The notes under the pieces were generated by a model, which had not been told where the DNA came from, did no database searches, and saw only the letters and a program-made list of their open reading frames with translations. This document shows positions 1 to 8,603 of a stretch of DNA of 64,000 nt, in pieces (the first letter of the stretch is position 1; each line of letters opens with the position of its first letter). A program made the translations under genes and the position numbers. The stretch is from an uncultured Planctomycetaceae bacterium. GTDB taxonomy: Bacteria > Planctomycetota > Planctomycetia > Planctomycetales > Planctomycetaceae. Location of the stretch: positions 62,001 through 126,000 of the forward strand of contig CALSLT010000006.1 in assembly GCA_943787265.1 (NCBI GenBank), read 5' to 3'.

Positions 1-996
1 GAACTGCCAATCCCCGGCCTCAAAGACGTCGATTATCTCACGAACGAATCAATCTTCTCCCTGACCGAGTTGCCAAAGCGGCTGATTGTGATCGGCGGTG
101 GCCCAATCGGAACCGAAATGGCTCAGAGCTTCGCCCGATTCGGTTCCCTGGTCACACAAATCGAAAAGGCTCCAAACATTCTCTCGCGAGAAGAAACCGA
201 CGCGGCACTCGTCGTTCAAAAGGCGATGGAAAAAGACGGTGTCAAATTCGTCCTGAATGCAAACACCGTGCGAGTCGAACAACGCGGTGAAGAAAAAGTC
301 GTCGTCGTCGAGCAAGACGGTGAAGAGAAAGAGATCGTCGGTGATCAGTTGCTGATTGGAATCGGCCGAACGCCCAACGTCGATGGGATGGGCCTCGAAA
401 ATGTCGATGTAAGGTTCGACACTCGGGCAGGAATCGAAGTGAACGACAATCTCCGGACGACGAATCCAAAAATCTACGCCGCTGGAGATGTCTGTTCGAA
501 ATACAAATTCACGCACGCTGCCGATTTTATGGCCAGGATCGTGATCGGAAACACTCTGTTCATGGGACGTGGCAAAGCGAGCACTCTGACGATTCCTTGG
601 GCGACGTACACGTCTCCCGAACTGGCTCACGTTGGGTTAGAACCGGCTGAAGCAAAACAGCGAGGCATCGAAATCGACACTTTCACTCAGCAGCTTGACG
701 GAGTTGATCGAGCGATTCTCGAAGGCGACGACGAAGGCTTTGTCCGAGTCCACGTGAAGAAGGGCACCGACACAATCGTCGGTGCGACAATCGTGGCCAC
801 CAACGCCGGCGACATGATCAGCGAAATCACGCTCGCGATGACCCACGGCCTCGGTTTGAAAAAGATCGCGTCAACGATCCACCCGTACCCGACACAAGGG
901 GACGCAATTCGAAAAGTCGGAGACCTTTACAATCGGACTCGACTGACTCCGTTCGTCAAGAGCCTGTTTCGAAAGTGGTTGTCGTGGACTCGTTGA
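1..996 (+). CDS. FAD/NAD(P)-dependent disulfide oxidoreductase, mercuric reductase-like (5' partial)
   Basis: The frame is open from base 1, so the N-terminal FAD-binding part with the redox-active cysteines lies outside the window. Visible are the NAD(P)-binding Rossmann loop (VIGGGPIGTEMAQ), the second FAD contact (IYAAGDVCSKYKFTH), and the C-terminal dimerisation domain ending in the motif HPYPTQGDAIRK. HPYPT rather than HAHPT points to the mercuric-reductase-like branch and away from classical lipoamide dehydrogenase. It should be a cytosolic flavoprotein that uses NAD(P)H to reduce a disulfide or small acceptor; the substrate is unknown. A TVP38-type membrane protein follows 69 bp downstream on the same strand. 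Oxidoreductases of this type are often paired or fused with TVP38 proteins, so co-function is likely. The family call is firm; true mercury reduction is not supported here. Confidence 0.85.
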   Translation, partial: ELPIPGLKDVDYLTNESIFSLTELPKRLIVIGGGPIGTEMAQSFARFGSLVTQIEKAPNILSREETDAALVVQKAMEKDGVKFVLNANTVRVEQRGEEKVVVVEQDGEEKEIVGDQLLIGIGRTPNVDGMGLENVDVRFDTRAGIEVNDNLRTTNPKIYAAGDVCSKYKFTHAADFMARIVIGNTLFMGRGKASTLTIPWATYTSPELAHVGLEPAEAKQRGIEIDTFTQQLDGVDRAILEGDDEGFVRVHVKKGTDTIVGATIVATNAGDMISEITLAMTHGLGLKKIASTIHPYPTQGDAIRKVGDLYNRTRLTPFVKSLFRKWLSWTR

Positions 997-1065
997 TCAC
1001 AGAGTTCGGCCATCATGGCTCGTCCGATTCAGAATGCGTGAGCTGAAAAATCTCAGGAACAAACA

Positions 1066-1836
1066 ATGTCTACCGAAGTTGAAAACGGAACATCGAGTCC
1101 CGACGCTGTTCCGAACAAGTCTGGCAGCAAGGCGACGAAGATTATCGTTCTGCTTGCCGTCGTAGCCGCAGCGTTGTTTGCTTACCACAACTACGGCGAC
1201 GCATTGTCACTCGACTATCTTGCATCCAAAGAAGCCGAGTTGAGGCAATATCGCGTGGACAATCCCGTACTCGTCTACGGTGTCGCGATGGTGATTTACG
1301 TGCTTGTGACCGGACTGTCGTTACCAGGGGCTTCAGTATTAACGCTTGCCTACGCCTGGTACTTCGGCTTCGTCCGAGGAATGATCGTCGTGAGTTTCGC
1401 ATCAACCAGTGGAGCGACGATGGCGTTTATCCTAAGCCGCTACTTACTGCAGGAAACGATCCAGAACCGCTTCAAAGAAAAGTTAGTTTCATTCAACGAA
1501 GCGTTGGAGCGTGAAGGAGCGTTCTACCTCTTTACTCTTCGCCTGATCCCGGCCGTACCGTTTTTTGTGATCAACGTTGTCATGGGCCTGACGCCGCTCA
1601 AGACGCGGACGTTCTGGTGGATCAGCCAGGTTGGAATGCTGCCAGGGACTGCAGTCTATGTTTATGCCGGATCTCAGTTTCCAGACTTGAAGACGCTTGC
1701 CGATAAAGGCGGGTCTGGAATTCTCACGCCGGAATTGATCGCCGCATTCGTGCTGCTCGGTGTTTTTCCGATCGTCGTGAAGAAGGTCATCGGCAAATGG
1801 AAGGCGAGCAAAACGGCGACTGCAGTGGAAGAATGA
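1066..1836 (+). CDS. TVP38/TMEM64 (VTT/DedA-like) membrane protein
   Basis: 256 aa. A hydrophobic segment at residues 27-42 is followed by a VTT/SNARE-associated domain with helices around residues 70-100, 105-125, 150-175 and 225-245. The family core is visible in the G-x-x-LTLAYAWYFG segment and in LRLIPAVPFFVINVVMG, which resembles the DedA re-entrant motif (R-x-x-P-x-x-P). The tail is lysine-rich. It is an inner-membrane protein; relatives act in lipid scrambling or transport, but the cargo of bacterial TVP38 proteins is mostly unknown. It sits 69 bp after the flavoprotein and is probably co-transcribed with it. It converges with the ATPase-PilZ gene, leaving only 7 bp between the stop codons. 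Confidence 0.85.
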   Translation: MSTEVENGTSSPDAVPNKSGSKATKIIVLLAVVAAALFAYHNYGDALSLDYLASKEAELRQYRVDNPVLVYGVAMVIYVLVTGLSLPGASVLTLAYAWYFGFVRGMIVVSFASTSGATMAFILSRYLLQETIQNRFKEKLVSFNEALEREGAFYLFTLRLIPAVPFFVINVVMGLTPLKTRTFWWISQVGMLPGTAVYVYAGSQFPDLKTLADKGGSGILTPELIAAFVLLGVFPIVVKKVIGKWKASKTATAVEE

Positions 1837-1843
1837 ATTGCCC

Positions 1844-2851
1844 TTAACCAGCGCACGTGGGACGGTCCGTCGCTTGCAGGAATCGGACTCCAACGTCGTA
1901 GACGTTCGGGATGAGCTCCGTGCAGCGGACAACTTCGCAACGGAGTTGGACTGGCGTTTCGTTGACATTCAACTCGATGGAGATGTCGCGAGATGAGAAC
2001 GGGGCATCGCACAGGAAACCAAGACCGCCCTCTGAAATGTTTCTCGCATAAGCTGGCCGCGGAGCATCGTTGCCGTCATGCACGTGAAACTTCCCGGTGT
2101 AACACAGTCGGTCGTATTGGCGTTGCTCGTGGCCAGGAGACTCATCTTTCGACAACGAAGAGAGCAACGGAGCTAACGCCAGATTCATTTTCAGTTGCTG
2201 CTCTTGTGGCGGCGGAACTGAGTCGGCTGATGCGCCAACTTCGAACGAATAATCATTCGGACGGAACGTTCGTTGAAGATCGTGCCAGTCCTGAGCAGCC
2301 AGACCGACAATTTGCTCGGCATTCGGATTGCGGAGTGTCATCCGGCATTGTCGCCCACCGAGTGAATATTGGACGTCGTCCAGAAAGGCCTGCATCATCA
2401 TGACGCCTCGACCGCTGGCCAGCATTGATGGTTCTTCCGACGCGGCACGCTTCAGTACTTTTTCGACGTCAAAGCCCTTGCCTTCATCAGTGATCGTCCA
2501 CACGATTCTGTGCTCGTTGTGTTCGACGAGAACCTGCACTCGCCGTGACGAGTACTCATTCTGAGTAGAGCGAACGGCCAGAGCTTCGGCAAACCGTTCG
2601 GCTTCTTCTGCTTCCTTGAGATCGGACGACACTTCGAGATTGCCATGCACAATGGCATTCGTCAAAGCTTCATGCAGCGACAACGTCACGCGGTTTCCAC
2701 TGATGGCGTCGCCCCACGGTAACGCCAGAGCGTGTTGCTCGAGATACGAAACCGTCCGGTTGACCCATTCGAATTCGCTGGGAATTTCGAGCGTAAAGCT
2801 CCGGTTGACGATCCGCGAATCTACGTTGGTAAGCTGTTCGGCAATAAGCAT
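1844..2851 (-). CDS. RsbW-like HATPase (anti-sigma-type) fused to a PilZ domain
   Basis: 335 aa from the ATG at 2851, chosen because AAGGTG lies just upstream; the frame also stays open to an in-frame start at 2902. The N-terminal half is a HATPase_c_2/RsbW-like ATPase: N-box EALTNAIVHGN (61-71), G1 box DEGKGFD (122-128), and G2-like SGRGVMMMQ with GGRQCRMTL (about 146-173). A linker of about 65 residues leads to a C-terminal PilZ domain with both c-di-GMP signatures: R-x-x-x-R at 244-248 and N-x-S-x-x-G at 271-276. The ATPase family includes anti-sigma serine kinases that switch anti-sigma antagonists. The fusion suggests c-di-GMP control of a partner-switching module. No sigma factor or STAS antagonist is adjacent, so the target is unknown. 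It is predicted to be soluble. Confidence 0.85.
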   Translation of the reverse strand: MLIAEQLTNVDSRIVNRSFTLEIPSEFEWVNRTVSYLEQHALALPWGDAISGNRVTLSLHEALTNAIVHGNLEVSSDLKEAEEAERFAEALAVRSTQNEYSSRRVQVLVEHNEHRIVWTITDEGKGFDVEKVLKRAASEEPSMLASGRGVMMMQAFLDDVQYSLGGRQCRMTLRNPNAEQIVGLAAQDWHDLQRTFRPNDYSFEVGASADSVPPPQEQQLKMNLALAPLLSSLSKDESPGHEQRQYDRLCYTGKFHVHDGNDAPRPAYARNISEGGLGFLCDAPFSSRDISIELNVNETPVQLRCEVVRCTELIPNVYDVGVRFLQATDRPTCAG

Positions 2852-3107
2852 GACAACACCTTGGAATAATGCTCTGCAAGCGCGACGCCATTTGGCGCAC
2901 ATGCGACGACAGGGCTGTTTCCAAACGGTAGGTCACTGCACGGGTGCTGCCCGGGAGGGATTACACGGAAATCACGCTGTGTCTGTCAGTTTATGCCAGT
3001 CAGTGAGGTATTCCTCGTGCGGCGCGAGGTGCATAACTGGCAGACTCTGTTCATGCTGCTGTTTATAGAGCGGCGTTCTCAACCTGGCGGCGCAGTGCAC
3101 TGTCAGG

Positions 3108-4550
3108 CTATTTCACATCTCTGAACAGGTGACGATCCTCTTCTCGACTGCCGAGACCGCTACTGCCGGGAGCTGTTTCCGCATTGACTGTTGGCAGGTA
3201 CTTCGACAGATCATCGATCACAGTCTTGAGTTCGGGATTGCTCGCGAGGTTGTGCCATTCGTGTGGATCAGCGTCGTGGTCATACAACTCTTCGTCGCCC
3301 GTCGAGTAGCGAATGTATCTCCAACGAGCCGACCGCACAGAATGGTTGTTTTCGAAAAACGTCGTGATCACTGGAGGACGTTCGGCATCAACGTCTTCAA
3401 GTTGCGGAACCAGAGACCGGCCTTCCAGGTGCGATGGTTTCTTCAGTCCGCAAAGGTCCAAGAGAGTCGGGTAAATGTCGATCAGCCCGGCCGGTTGCTC
3501 ACAACGACGCTCACCTTCAATACCCGGTCCGGCGATGATCAGAGGGACTCGTGTTTCGGCTTCCCAGAGACCTCGCTTCGCCCAACGCTGTTTCTCGCCA
3601 AGCGCCCAGCCGTGGTCGGACCACAGCACGACGATGGTGTTGTCGGCATGGGTGCTGGCATCGAGCGCGTCCAGAACTCGCCCGACCTGATGATCGACAA
3701 AGCTCACACATGCAAGGTAAGCATGCACGGCCGGTTTCCATTCATCGTGCTCGACCATCCAGTTGTGCCGTGGGGCGAGGCCACTCCAAGTGAGCTTGCG
3801 AGCAAAGTCGACAATGTCGTCGTTGTCCGAAGAAAGAGTCTTCGGAAGCAGAATGTCGTCCGCTCGGCCGATCGTATTCCACCATTTTTCAGAAGCGTAA
3901 AGCGGGACGTGCGGACGGAAGAAACCAACAGCGAGGAAGAACGGTTTCTTTTGCGGTTGAGCCAGTTGTTCAACTGCCCACGTGGCAACTCCGTGATCGC
4001 CCTGCTGCTCATCGTTCTCCGGGAAGCGGCCCCAGTCCCATAACTTAACGCCCGTTGGATAGCTCAGCTTCCGCTTAGGAAATGCCCCGTTGCCGCCACG
4101 CGGACCGTAGTCCTGAAATGTGTCGCGTGAAGTCGCGCCGTGATAGATCTTGCCACCGCCGATCGTTCGGTAGCCATTGGCTGCAAAATGTTCCGGCAGC
4201 GTTGGAGTTTCTTCAGCATCTTTAAGTAGAGGGCAAGCCTTGCGAAAGTCCGTCGGCCCGAGCAAATAGATCCCCGTCGTCGATGGCAGCGTGCCGGTCA
4301 GCAGGCTGACCCGCGACGGATTGCAGATCGGTGCCTGACAGTGAGCGTTCGAAAATACCACACCGCGTTCTGCAAGCCGATCCATGTTGGGCGTCTGCGC
4401 CTGAGGGTGTCCGTCGAGAAAGCCGACCCAATCATTCAGATCGTCGATGGCGAGGAACAGGACGTTTGGTTTCGCAGTGTCCTCGGCTCGTGAACGCCCA
4501 GGGAGCCATAAGAAGCTCGCGAGAATGATCAGTATCTTGAGTGATTTCAT
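3108..4550 (-). CDS. Sulfatase, iduronate-2-sulfatase-like
   Basis: 480 aa from the ATG at 4550. This start gives a clean signal peptide (MKSLKILIILASFLWLPGRSRA); the frame extends upstream to 4922 only as non-conserved sequence. The sulfatase core begins NVLFLAIDDLND (metal-binding Asp pair 36-37). The formylglycine motif C76-N-P-S-R80 is followed by VSLLTG, and a second metal-binding stretch (VVLWSDHGWALGEKQRW) sits near the middle. The arrangement resembles iduronate-2-sulfatase-type enzymes common in planctomycetes. After export and FGly conversion by a maturase not in this window, it would hydrolyse sulfate esters on glycans. It is divergent from the Gfo/Idh/MocA gene starting at 4702; the 151-bp gap must hold both promoters. 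Confidence 0.9.
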   Translation of the reverse strand: MKSLKILIILASFLWLPGRSRAEDTAKPNVLFLAIDDLNDWVGFLDGHPQAQTPNMDRLAERGVVFSNAHCQAPICNPSRVSLLTGTLPSTTGIYLLGPTDFRKACPLLKDAEETPTLPEHFAANGYRTIGGGKIYHGATSRDTFQDYGPRGGNGAFPKRKLSYPTGVKLWDWGRFPENDEQQGDHGVATWAVEQLAQPQKKPFFLAVGFFRPHVPLYASEKWWNTIGRADDILLPKTLSSDNDDIVDFARKLTWSGLAPRHNWMVEHDEWKPAVHAYLACVSFVDHQVGRVLDALDASTHADNTIVVLWSDHGWALGEKQRWAKRGLWEAETRVPLIIAGPGIEGERRCEQPAGLIDIYPTLLDLCGLKKPSHLEGRSLVPQLEDVDAERPPVITTFFENNHSVRSARWRYIRYSTGDEELYDHDADPHEWHNLASNPELKTVIDDLSKYLPTVNAETAPGSSGLGSREEDRHLFRDVK

Positions 4551-4701
4551 GTAGTTCTCGGCGTTTGGCAATGGTGAAGACGAGGAAGTTTGCGCCGCAG
4601 ACTTGGCGCGGGAGTTCTTCTCAGTCGACCATAGTCTTTCATCCGTCGCCTGAACCAGTGACCGTCGCCGAATTGCCCACTTGATAAGAGGATTGTTTGA
4701 G

Positions 4702-6051
4702 ATGACTCGATCAGCAAACCTGACACGTCGTGACTTTATCGCTGCCGGAGTGGCCGGTTCTCTGGCATTTTCGAGCATTCCGCAGGCTCGAGCAGTTTCC
4801 GCGAACGACAAGATCAACGTTGCCTGTATCGGAGTCGGTGGGCGTGGTGGAGCAAACCTGCGAACGATCTCTGGCACGGGTGAAGTTAACGTCGTCGCTC
4901 TTTGCGATGTGAATTCCCGCAACCTTGGGAAGGCTGCCGAGCAGCATTCGAAAGCTCGTACTTACACCGACTTTCGAAAACTCTACGAAACAACAAAAGA
5001 CATCGACGCCGTCGTCGTCAGCACGACTGAGCACACGCACGCCTTTGCAACTCTACCAGCGCTTCGACTTGGCAAACCCGTCTACTGCGAGAAGCCGCTG
5101 ACTCACAACGTGAAAGAAGCACGCATCATCACCGAGGCCGCCGCAAAGGCCGGCGTCGCGACTCAGATGGGCACGCAGATTCACGGCATGCCCAACTACC
5201 GGCGAGTCGTTGAGCTGATTCAGTCCGGAGCGATCGGCAACGTTTCAGAAGCTCACGTCTGGGTCGGGCGAGCCTGGGGACGTCAGACCCCGGAAGAAGC
5301 TAAAGCCAACCGCGACATCCTGTCCGTGACTGAGCGACCTAAGAAGGCGATGACTCCGCCGAGCGATCTCGATTGGGATCTCTGGATCGGCCCTGCCCCT
5401 TACCGACCGTACAACGAAGTCTATTTCCCAGGGCCAAAGTGGTACCGCTGGTGGGACTTCGGAAATGGAACGATGTCCGACCTCGGCAGCCACTGGATCG
5501 ATCTCCCGTTCTGGGCGTTGAAGCTGGACGCTCCCAAAACGATCGAAGCTTTCGGCCCGGAATGCCACCCGGAGATCGCCCCCGCGTCGATGTCAGCCGT
5601 TTACGAATACGGACCGCGTGGCCCGCTGCCAGCATGTCAGGTGTCGTGGTATCAGGGATCTCATAAGCCGCAAATCTGGAAGGACGGCGGAATTCCCCAG
5701 TGGAAGAACGGCGTTCTGTTTGTGGGTGACAAAGGAATGCTCCTGTCCGACTACGGCAAGCACATCCTGTTGCCCGAGGACAAGTTTGCCGACTTCAAAC
5801 GCCCCGATCAGTTCATCGGAAACTCACCTGGGCAGCACCAGGAATGGCTTGCTGCCTGTCGAGACGGCTCTCCGACGGGAAGTCCCTTCAGCTACGCAGG
5901 CCCTTTGACCGAGGCAAACCATCTGGGCAACGTCGCCTTCCGAGCTGGCAAGAAACTGATTTGGGACGCAACCAACATGCGAGCAACCAACTGTCCGGAA
6001 GCCGACCAGTTCATCGGGCGAGAACCTCGCAAAGGCTGGTCGCTGTCGTAA
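4702..6051 (+). CDS. Tat-exported Gfo/Idh/MocA-family oxidoreductase
   Basis: 449 aa from the ATG at 4702, which is preceded by AGAGGA; the frame is open 21 bp further up. A twin-arginine signal ([18 protein letters not shown]) leads into a Rossmann fold with the dinucleotide motif [11 protein letters not shown] and the family catalytic EKP motif (VYCEKPLTH). The C-terminal half is the alpha/beta substrate domain, rich in Trp and Tyr ([24 protein letters not shown]). Family members are NAD(P)-dependent dehydrogenases of sugars or cyclitols, and exported planctomycete versions are numerous and mostly uncharacterised. A divergent sulfatase upstream suggests a glycan-related role. The substrate cannot be inferred. 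Confidence 0.88.
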   Translation: MTRSANLTRRDFIAAGVAGSLAFSSIPQARAVSANDKINVACIGVGGRGGANLRTISGTGEVNVVALCDVNSRNLGKAAEQHSKARTYTDFRKLYETTKDIDAVVVSTTEHTHAFATLPALRLGKPVYCEKPLTHNVKEARIITEAAAKAGVATQMGTQIHGMPNYRRVVELIQSGAIGNVSEAHVWVGRAWGRQTPEEAKANRDILSVTERPKKAMTPPSDLDWDLWIGPAPYRPYNEVYFPGPKWYRWWDFGNGTMSDLGSHWIDLPFWALKLDAPKTIEAFGPECHPEIAPASMSAVYEYGPRGPLPACQVSWYQGSHKPQIWKDGGIPQWKNGVLFVGDKGMLLSDYGKHILLPEDKFADFKRPDQFIGNSPGQHQEWLAACRDGSPTGSPFSYAGPLTEANHLGNVAFRAGKKLIWDATNMRATNCPEADQFIGREPRKGWSLS

Positions 6052-6178
6052 CAACGTATCGAGAATAGCTTCCCTTTTTCTGTGGCACGCGACTTAGTCG
6101 CATCAGGCCTGCTGGGGCTGACGACACGGAGTGTCGTCACACTATGGGGAAGTTATTTCCGACATTTGCCAGCGTGAG

Positions 6179-7171
6179 CTACTTTGCAGCCTTCTTTTCC
6201 ATGCGGGAAATCCGCACGTAGCCGTCCCAATGCGCGGTCGCGACTTGCAGCCCGTCCGGGTGAAGAGACATGTCACGAGCCGTGTCTTTCAGCTTGAGTT
6301 TGTGGAACGGTTTCTCTTCTGCAGGCTTGAAGAAGATCAAGTAACCGCCTCCACCACCGCCGGACGCGCAGACTTCTGAACCGTCGGAGAGGAACTCAAC
6401 CTGCCACCCGATTCCTCTGATTCCTTCGGCGGGTTGCTTCCGAACTGACTCACCCTTTGCCCAATCAAACAGCAGGACCAAGGGTTCGTTAATCGCTCCG
6501 AGCGGATTGGTGGCCTTATGCAGCCCGGTAAATGCCAGAGTCTTGCCATCTGGACTTAACGCAATGTCTCTGACACCGCCGTAGTCGACCTTCTGCCCGG
6601 TGTTATAGGAAAAGAGTTCTTTCGCCTCGAAACTTCGCATCAACTTGCCAGTTTTGGTTTCCCATTGATGGACGACTCCTTTGAGGTCACCGGACAGCAG
6701 CGAGTTTCCGTCGGGGTGGAAAAAGACCGAGTAGACGTGTCCCTTGTGGCCGACCAGTTCTCGGACAAGCTTGCCGTTTGGGTCCCAAAGTTTGACAAGA
6801 TGATCGTTGCCGCCAGTCGCAATTAGCGCGCCATCAGTGCTGACATCAACGGAACGAATCCAGCCTTTGTGAGCAACGACTTCGGCGCGAGGCTGCGGTT
6901 TGTCTCCAGTCACCGGCCAGAAAATAATCCGGTCATCGCAGCCTGCAGTGATAACCGTTTCTCCGTCCGGGAGAAAAGCGATGTCGCGGATCCAACTATC
7001 GTGAGCTTCCCAGGCGACCTTCGATCCGTCTTTGAGATCCCATCGTTGCAGCGTGTAGTCCTCGGAACTCGTAAACAGATACCGCCCCGTCGGATCGAAG
7101 CAGCACGCGATCAACGGCTTGCCATGCTTCCACTCGTGCAGAACGTGAGTCTGTTTTGGGTCGAGGCTCAT
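6179..7171 (-). CDS. WD40-repeat beta-propeller protein
   Basis: 330 aa without an obvious signal peptide. At least six WD40 repeats are visible through recurring GH/AH-x(n)-D and W-D elements, for example FTSSEDYTLQRWDLKDG, ATGGNDHLVKLWDPNGK and LSGDLKGVVHQWETKTG. They should form a single propeller used as a protein-interaction scaffold. It is the last gene of a leftward run DUF1553 - DUF1501 - WD40; WD40 genes commonly travel with DUF1501/DUF1553 genes in planctomycetes. The gap to the DUF1501 gene is 136 bp, so it may also have its own promoter. Its role with those proteins is unknown. Confidence 0.85.
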   Translation of the reverse strand: MSLDPKQTHVLHEWKHGKPLIACCFDPTGRYLFTSSEDYTLQRWDLKDGSKVAWEAHDSWIRDIAFLPDGETVITAGCDDRIIFWPVTGDKPQPRAEVVAHKGWIRSVDVSTDGALIATGGNDHLVKLWDPNGKLVRELVGHKGHVYSVFFHPDGNSLLSGDLKGVVHQWETKTGKLMRSFEAKELFSYNTGQKVDYGGVRDIALSPDGKTLAFTGLHKATNPLGAINEPLVLLFDWAKGESVRKQPAEGIRGIGWQVEFLSDGSEVCASGGGGGGYLIFFKPAEEKPFHKLKLKDTARDMSLHPDGLQVATAHWDGYVRISRMEKKAAK

Positions 7172-7307
7172 GCGCCGCTCTTTCAGAAAACGCGTCGTTT
7201 GAAATCTACGTCGAATTCACAAAGCCGTCGTAGCCGGAGTGGCAACACTTCGGGACCTCATGCCCAGCCCGAGCTCTTGCGAGTCCGGCTACGGCATTGA
7301 ATCTGCT

Positions 7308-8579
7308 CTACGCGATCAACTCGCTGATTGGAGTTCGCGACGGGTCGGCCATTGGCTGTTCTCGCCCGCCGATATCGAAGGCCTCGGATGATTCCAGACC
7401 GACGGCTGACAGATACGTGTGAAAAAGGTGGCCGTGGTCGACTTCCCGCTCAATCACCTTCGTGCCGTTCTCGTTTGTCTTCCCGATGATCCCTCCTGGC
7501 TGAACGTTCGCACCGCCGAGACAAACTGACCAGGCCGAGCCCCAGTGATCGCGTCCAAATCGAGCGTTAATCTTCGGCGTTCGACCGAACTCTGACATGA
7601 CAACGACGAGCGTTGTTTCCAGCATGCCTCGTTCGTGCAGATCGTTGACCAGTGTCGAGAATGCCTGGTCGAACTCGCCGAGTTGCTCGAGGTGAAAATT
7701 GAAATTCTCGTTGTGCGTGTCGTAGTTCGAGTGCGAAACCTGGACAAACGGAATGTCGTTTTCGAGCAGTCGTCGTGCCATCAGGCAATGCTTTCCAAGA
7801 TCGAACTTGCCGTACTTTTCATGCTCCGATGCCGGCTCTTTGTCGACGTCAAAGACGTCTCGCTTTTCCATCAACTGCAAAGCCTGTTCGTAGCTCTGAG
7901 TGTAGACGTCCGTTTCCGCCGTCCGACGTTGAAGAGAAAATCGGTCGTTGACTTTGCGGCGGAATGAATTTCGCAATGCGTCTGCAGACTCGGTCAGATT
8001 CTTAGCACGTTCTGAGTTTGCTGGTGGCTTCCCAGTCATCCCAACGCTGGCGTATTTCGGACCGAGATACGCCGCATCGCTACCTCGCGATCCGCCTGGC
8101 ACTTTGATGTGTCCCGGGAGCGGATTATCAGAGCGTTCTAAAGCTTTCGCACAAACGGCTCCCAGATGAGGGTGCTCAGTGCCGGGCATTTTGTTTCGCC
8201 CGTAGGTCATCTGGTAACGCCCTTTTCCGTGGTCGTTATTCTTTGTGTTGATGCTGCGGATCAGCGACAGCTTGTCCATGTGCGTCGCCGTCTTCGGCAA
8301 CAGTTCACAAATCTGAGTTCCAGGGACGGCCGTTTGAATCGCTCGAAACGGCCCACCGGTGTCGGTTTTCGGTTTTGGATCCCAGCTCTCAAGCTGGCTC
8401 AGTCCGCCAGACATGTAGACGACCAGAACGCGCATCCCGTTTTTCTTCAGCTGCTCAGCGGCAACAGGATTTGTGAGTGCTCCCAAGCCGCCAACAACGA
8501 AGCTGCCGGCCAGGCCGCCCAGAAACTGGCGTCGCGCAATGAGATGGTCATTCGACTGGCATGAGTAGTCGCACTTCAT
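7308..8579 (-). CDS. DUF1501 domain protein, Tat signal
   Basis: 423 aa. GAGGAC lies 8 nt before the ATG. The N-terminus carries a twin-arginine signal (ARRQFLGGLAGSFVVGG). The body has DUF1501 features, a sulfatase/alkaline-phosphatase-like fold without the formylglycine cysteine: VYMSGGLSQLESWDPKP, KNNDHGKGRYQMTYGRNKMPG, VVVMSEFGRTPKINARFGRDH and GGIIGKTNENG. Function is unknown; members are exported and nearly always paired with DUF1549/DUF1553 proteins. Here that partner lies 24 bp upstream on the same strand, indicating one transcript. The family call is strong; the molecular function is not established. Confidence 0.9.
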   Translation of the reverse strand: MKCDYSCQSNDHLIARRQFLGGLAGSFVVGGLGALTNPVAAEQLKKNGMRVLVVYMSGGLSQLESWDPKPKTDTGGPFRAIQTAVPGTQICELLPKTATHMDKLSLIRSINTKNNDHGKGRYQMTYGRNKMPGTEHPHLGAVCAKALERSDNPLPGHIKVPGGSRGSDAAYLGPKYASVGMTGKPPANSERAKNLTESADALRNSFRRKVNDRFSLQRRTAETDVYTQSYEQALQLMEKRDVFDVDKEPASEHEKYGKFDLGKHCLMARRLLENDIPFVQVSHSNYDTHNENFNFHLEQLGEFDQAFSTLVNDLHERGMLETTLVVVMSEFGRTPKINARFGRDHWGSAWSVCLGGANVQPGGIIGKTNENGTKVIEREVDHGHLFHTYLSAVGLESSEAFDIGGREQPMADPSRTPISELIA

Positions 8580-8603
8580 AATCCGGTCCTCAACGGTTAA
8601 TGC

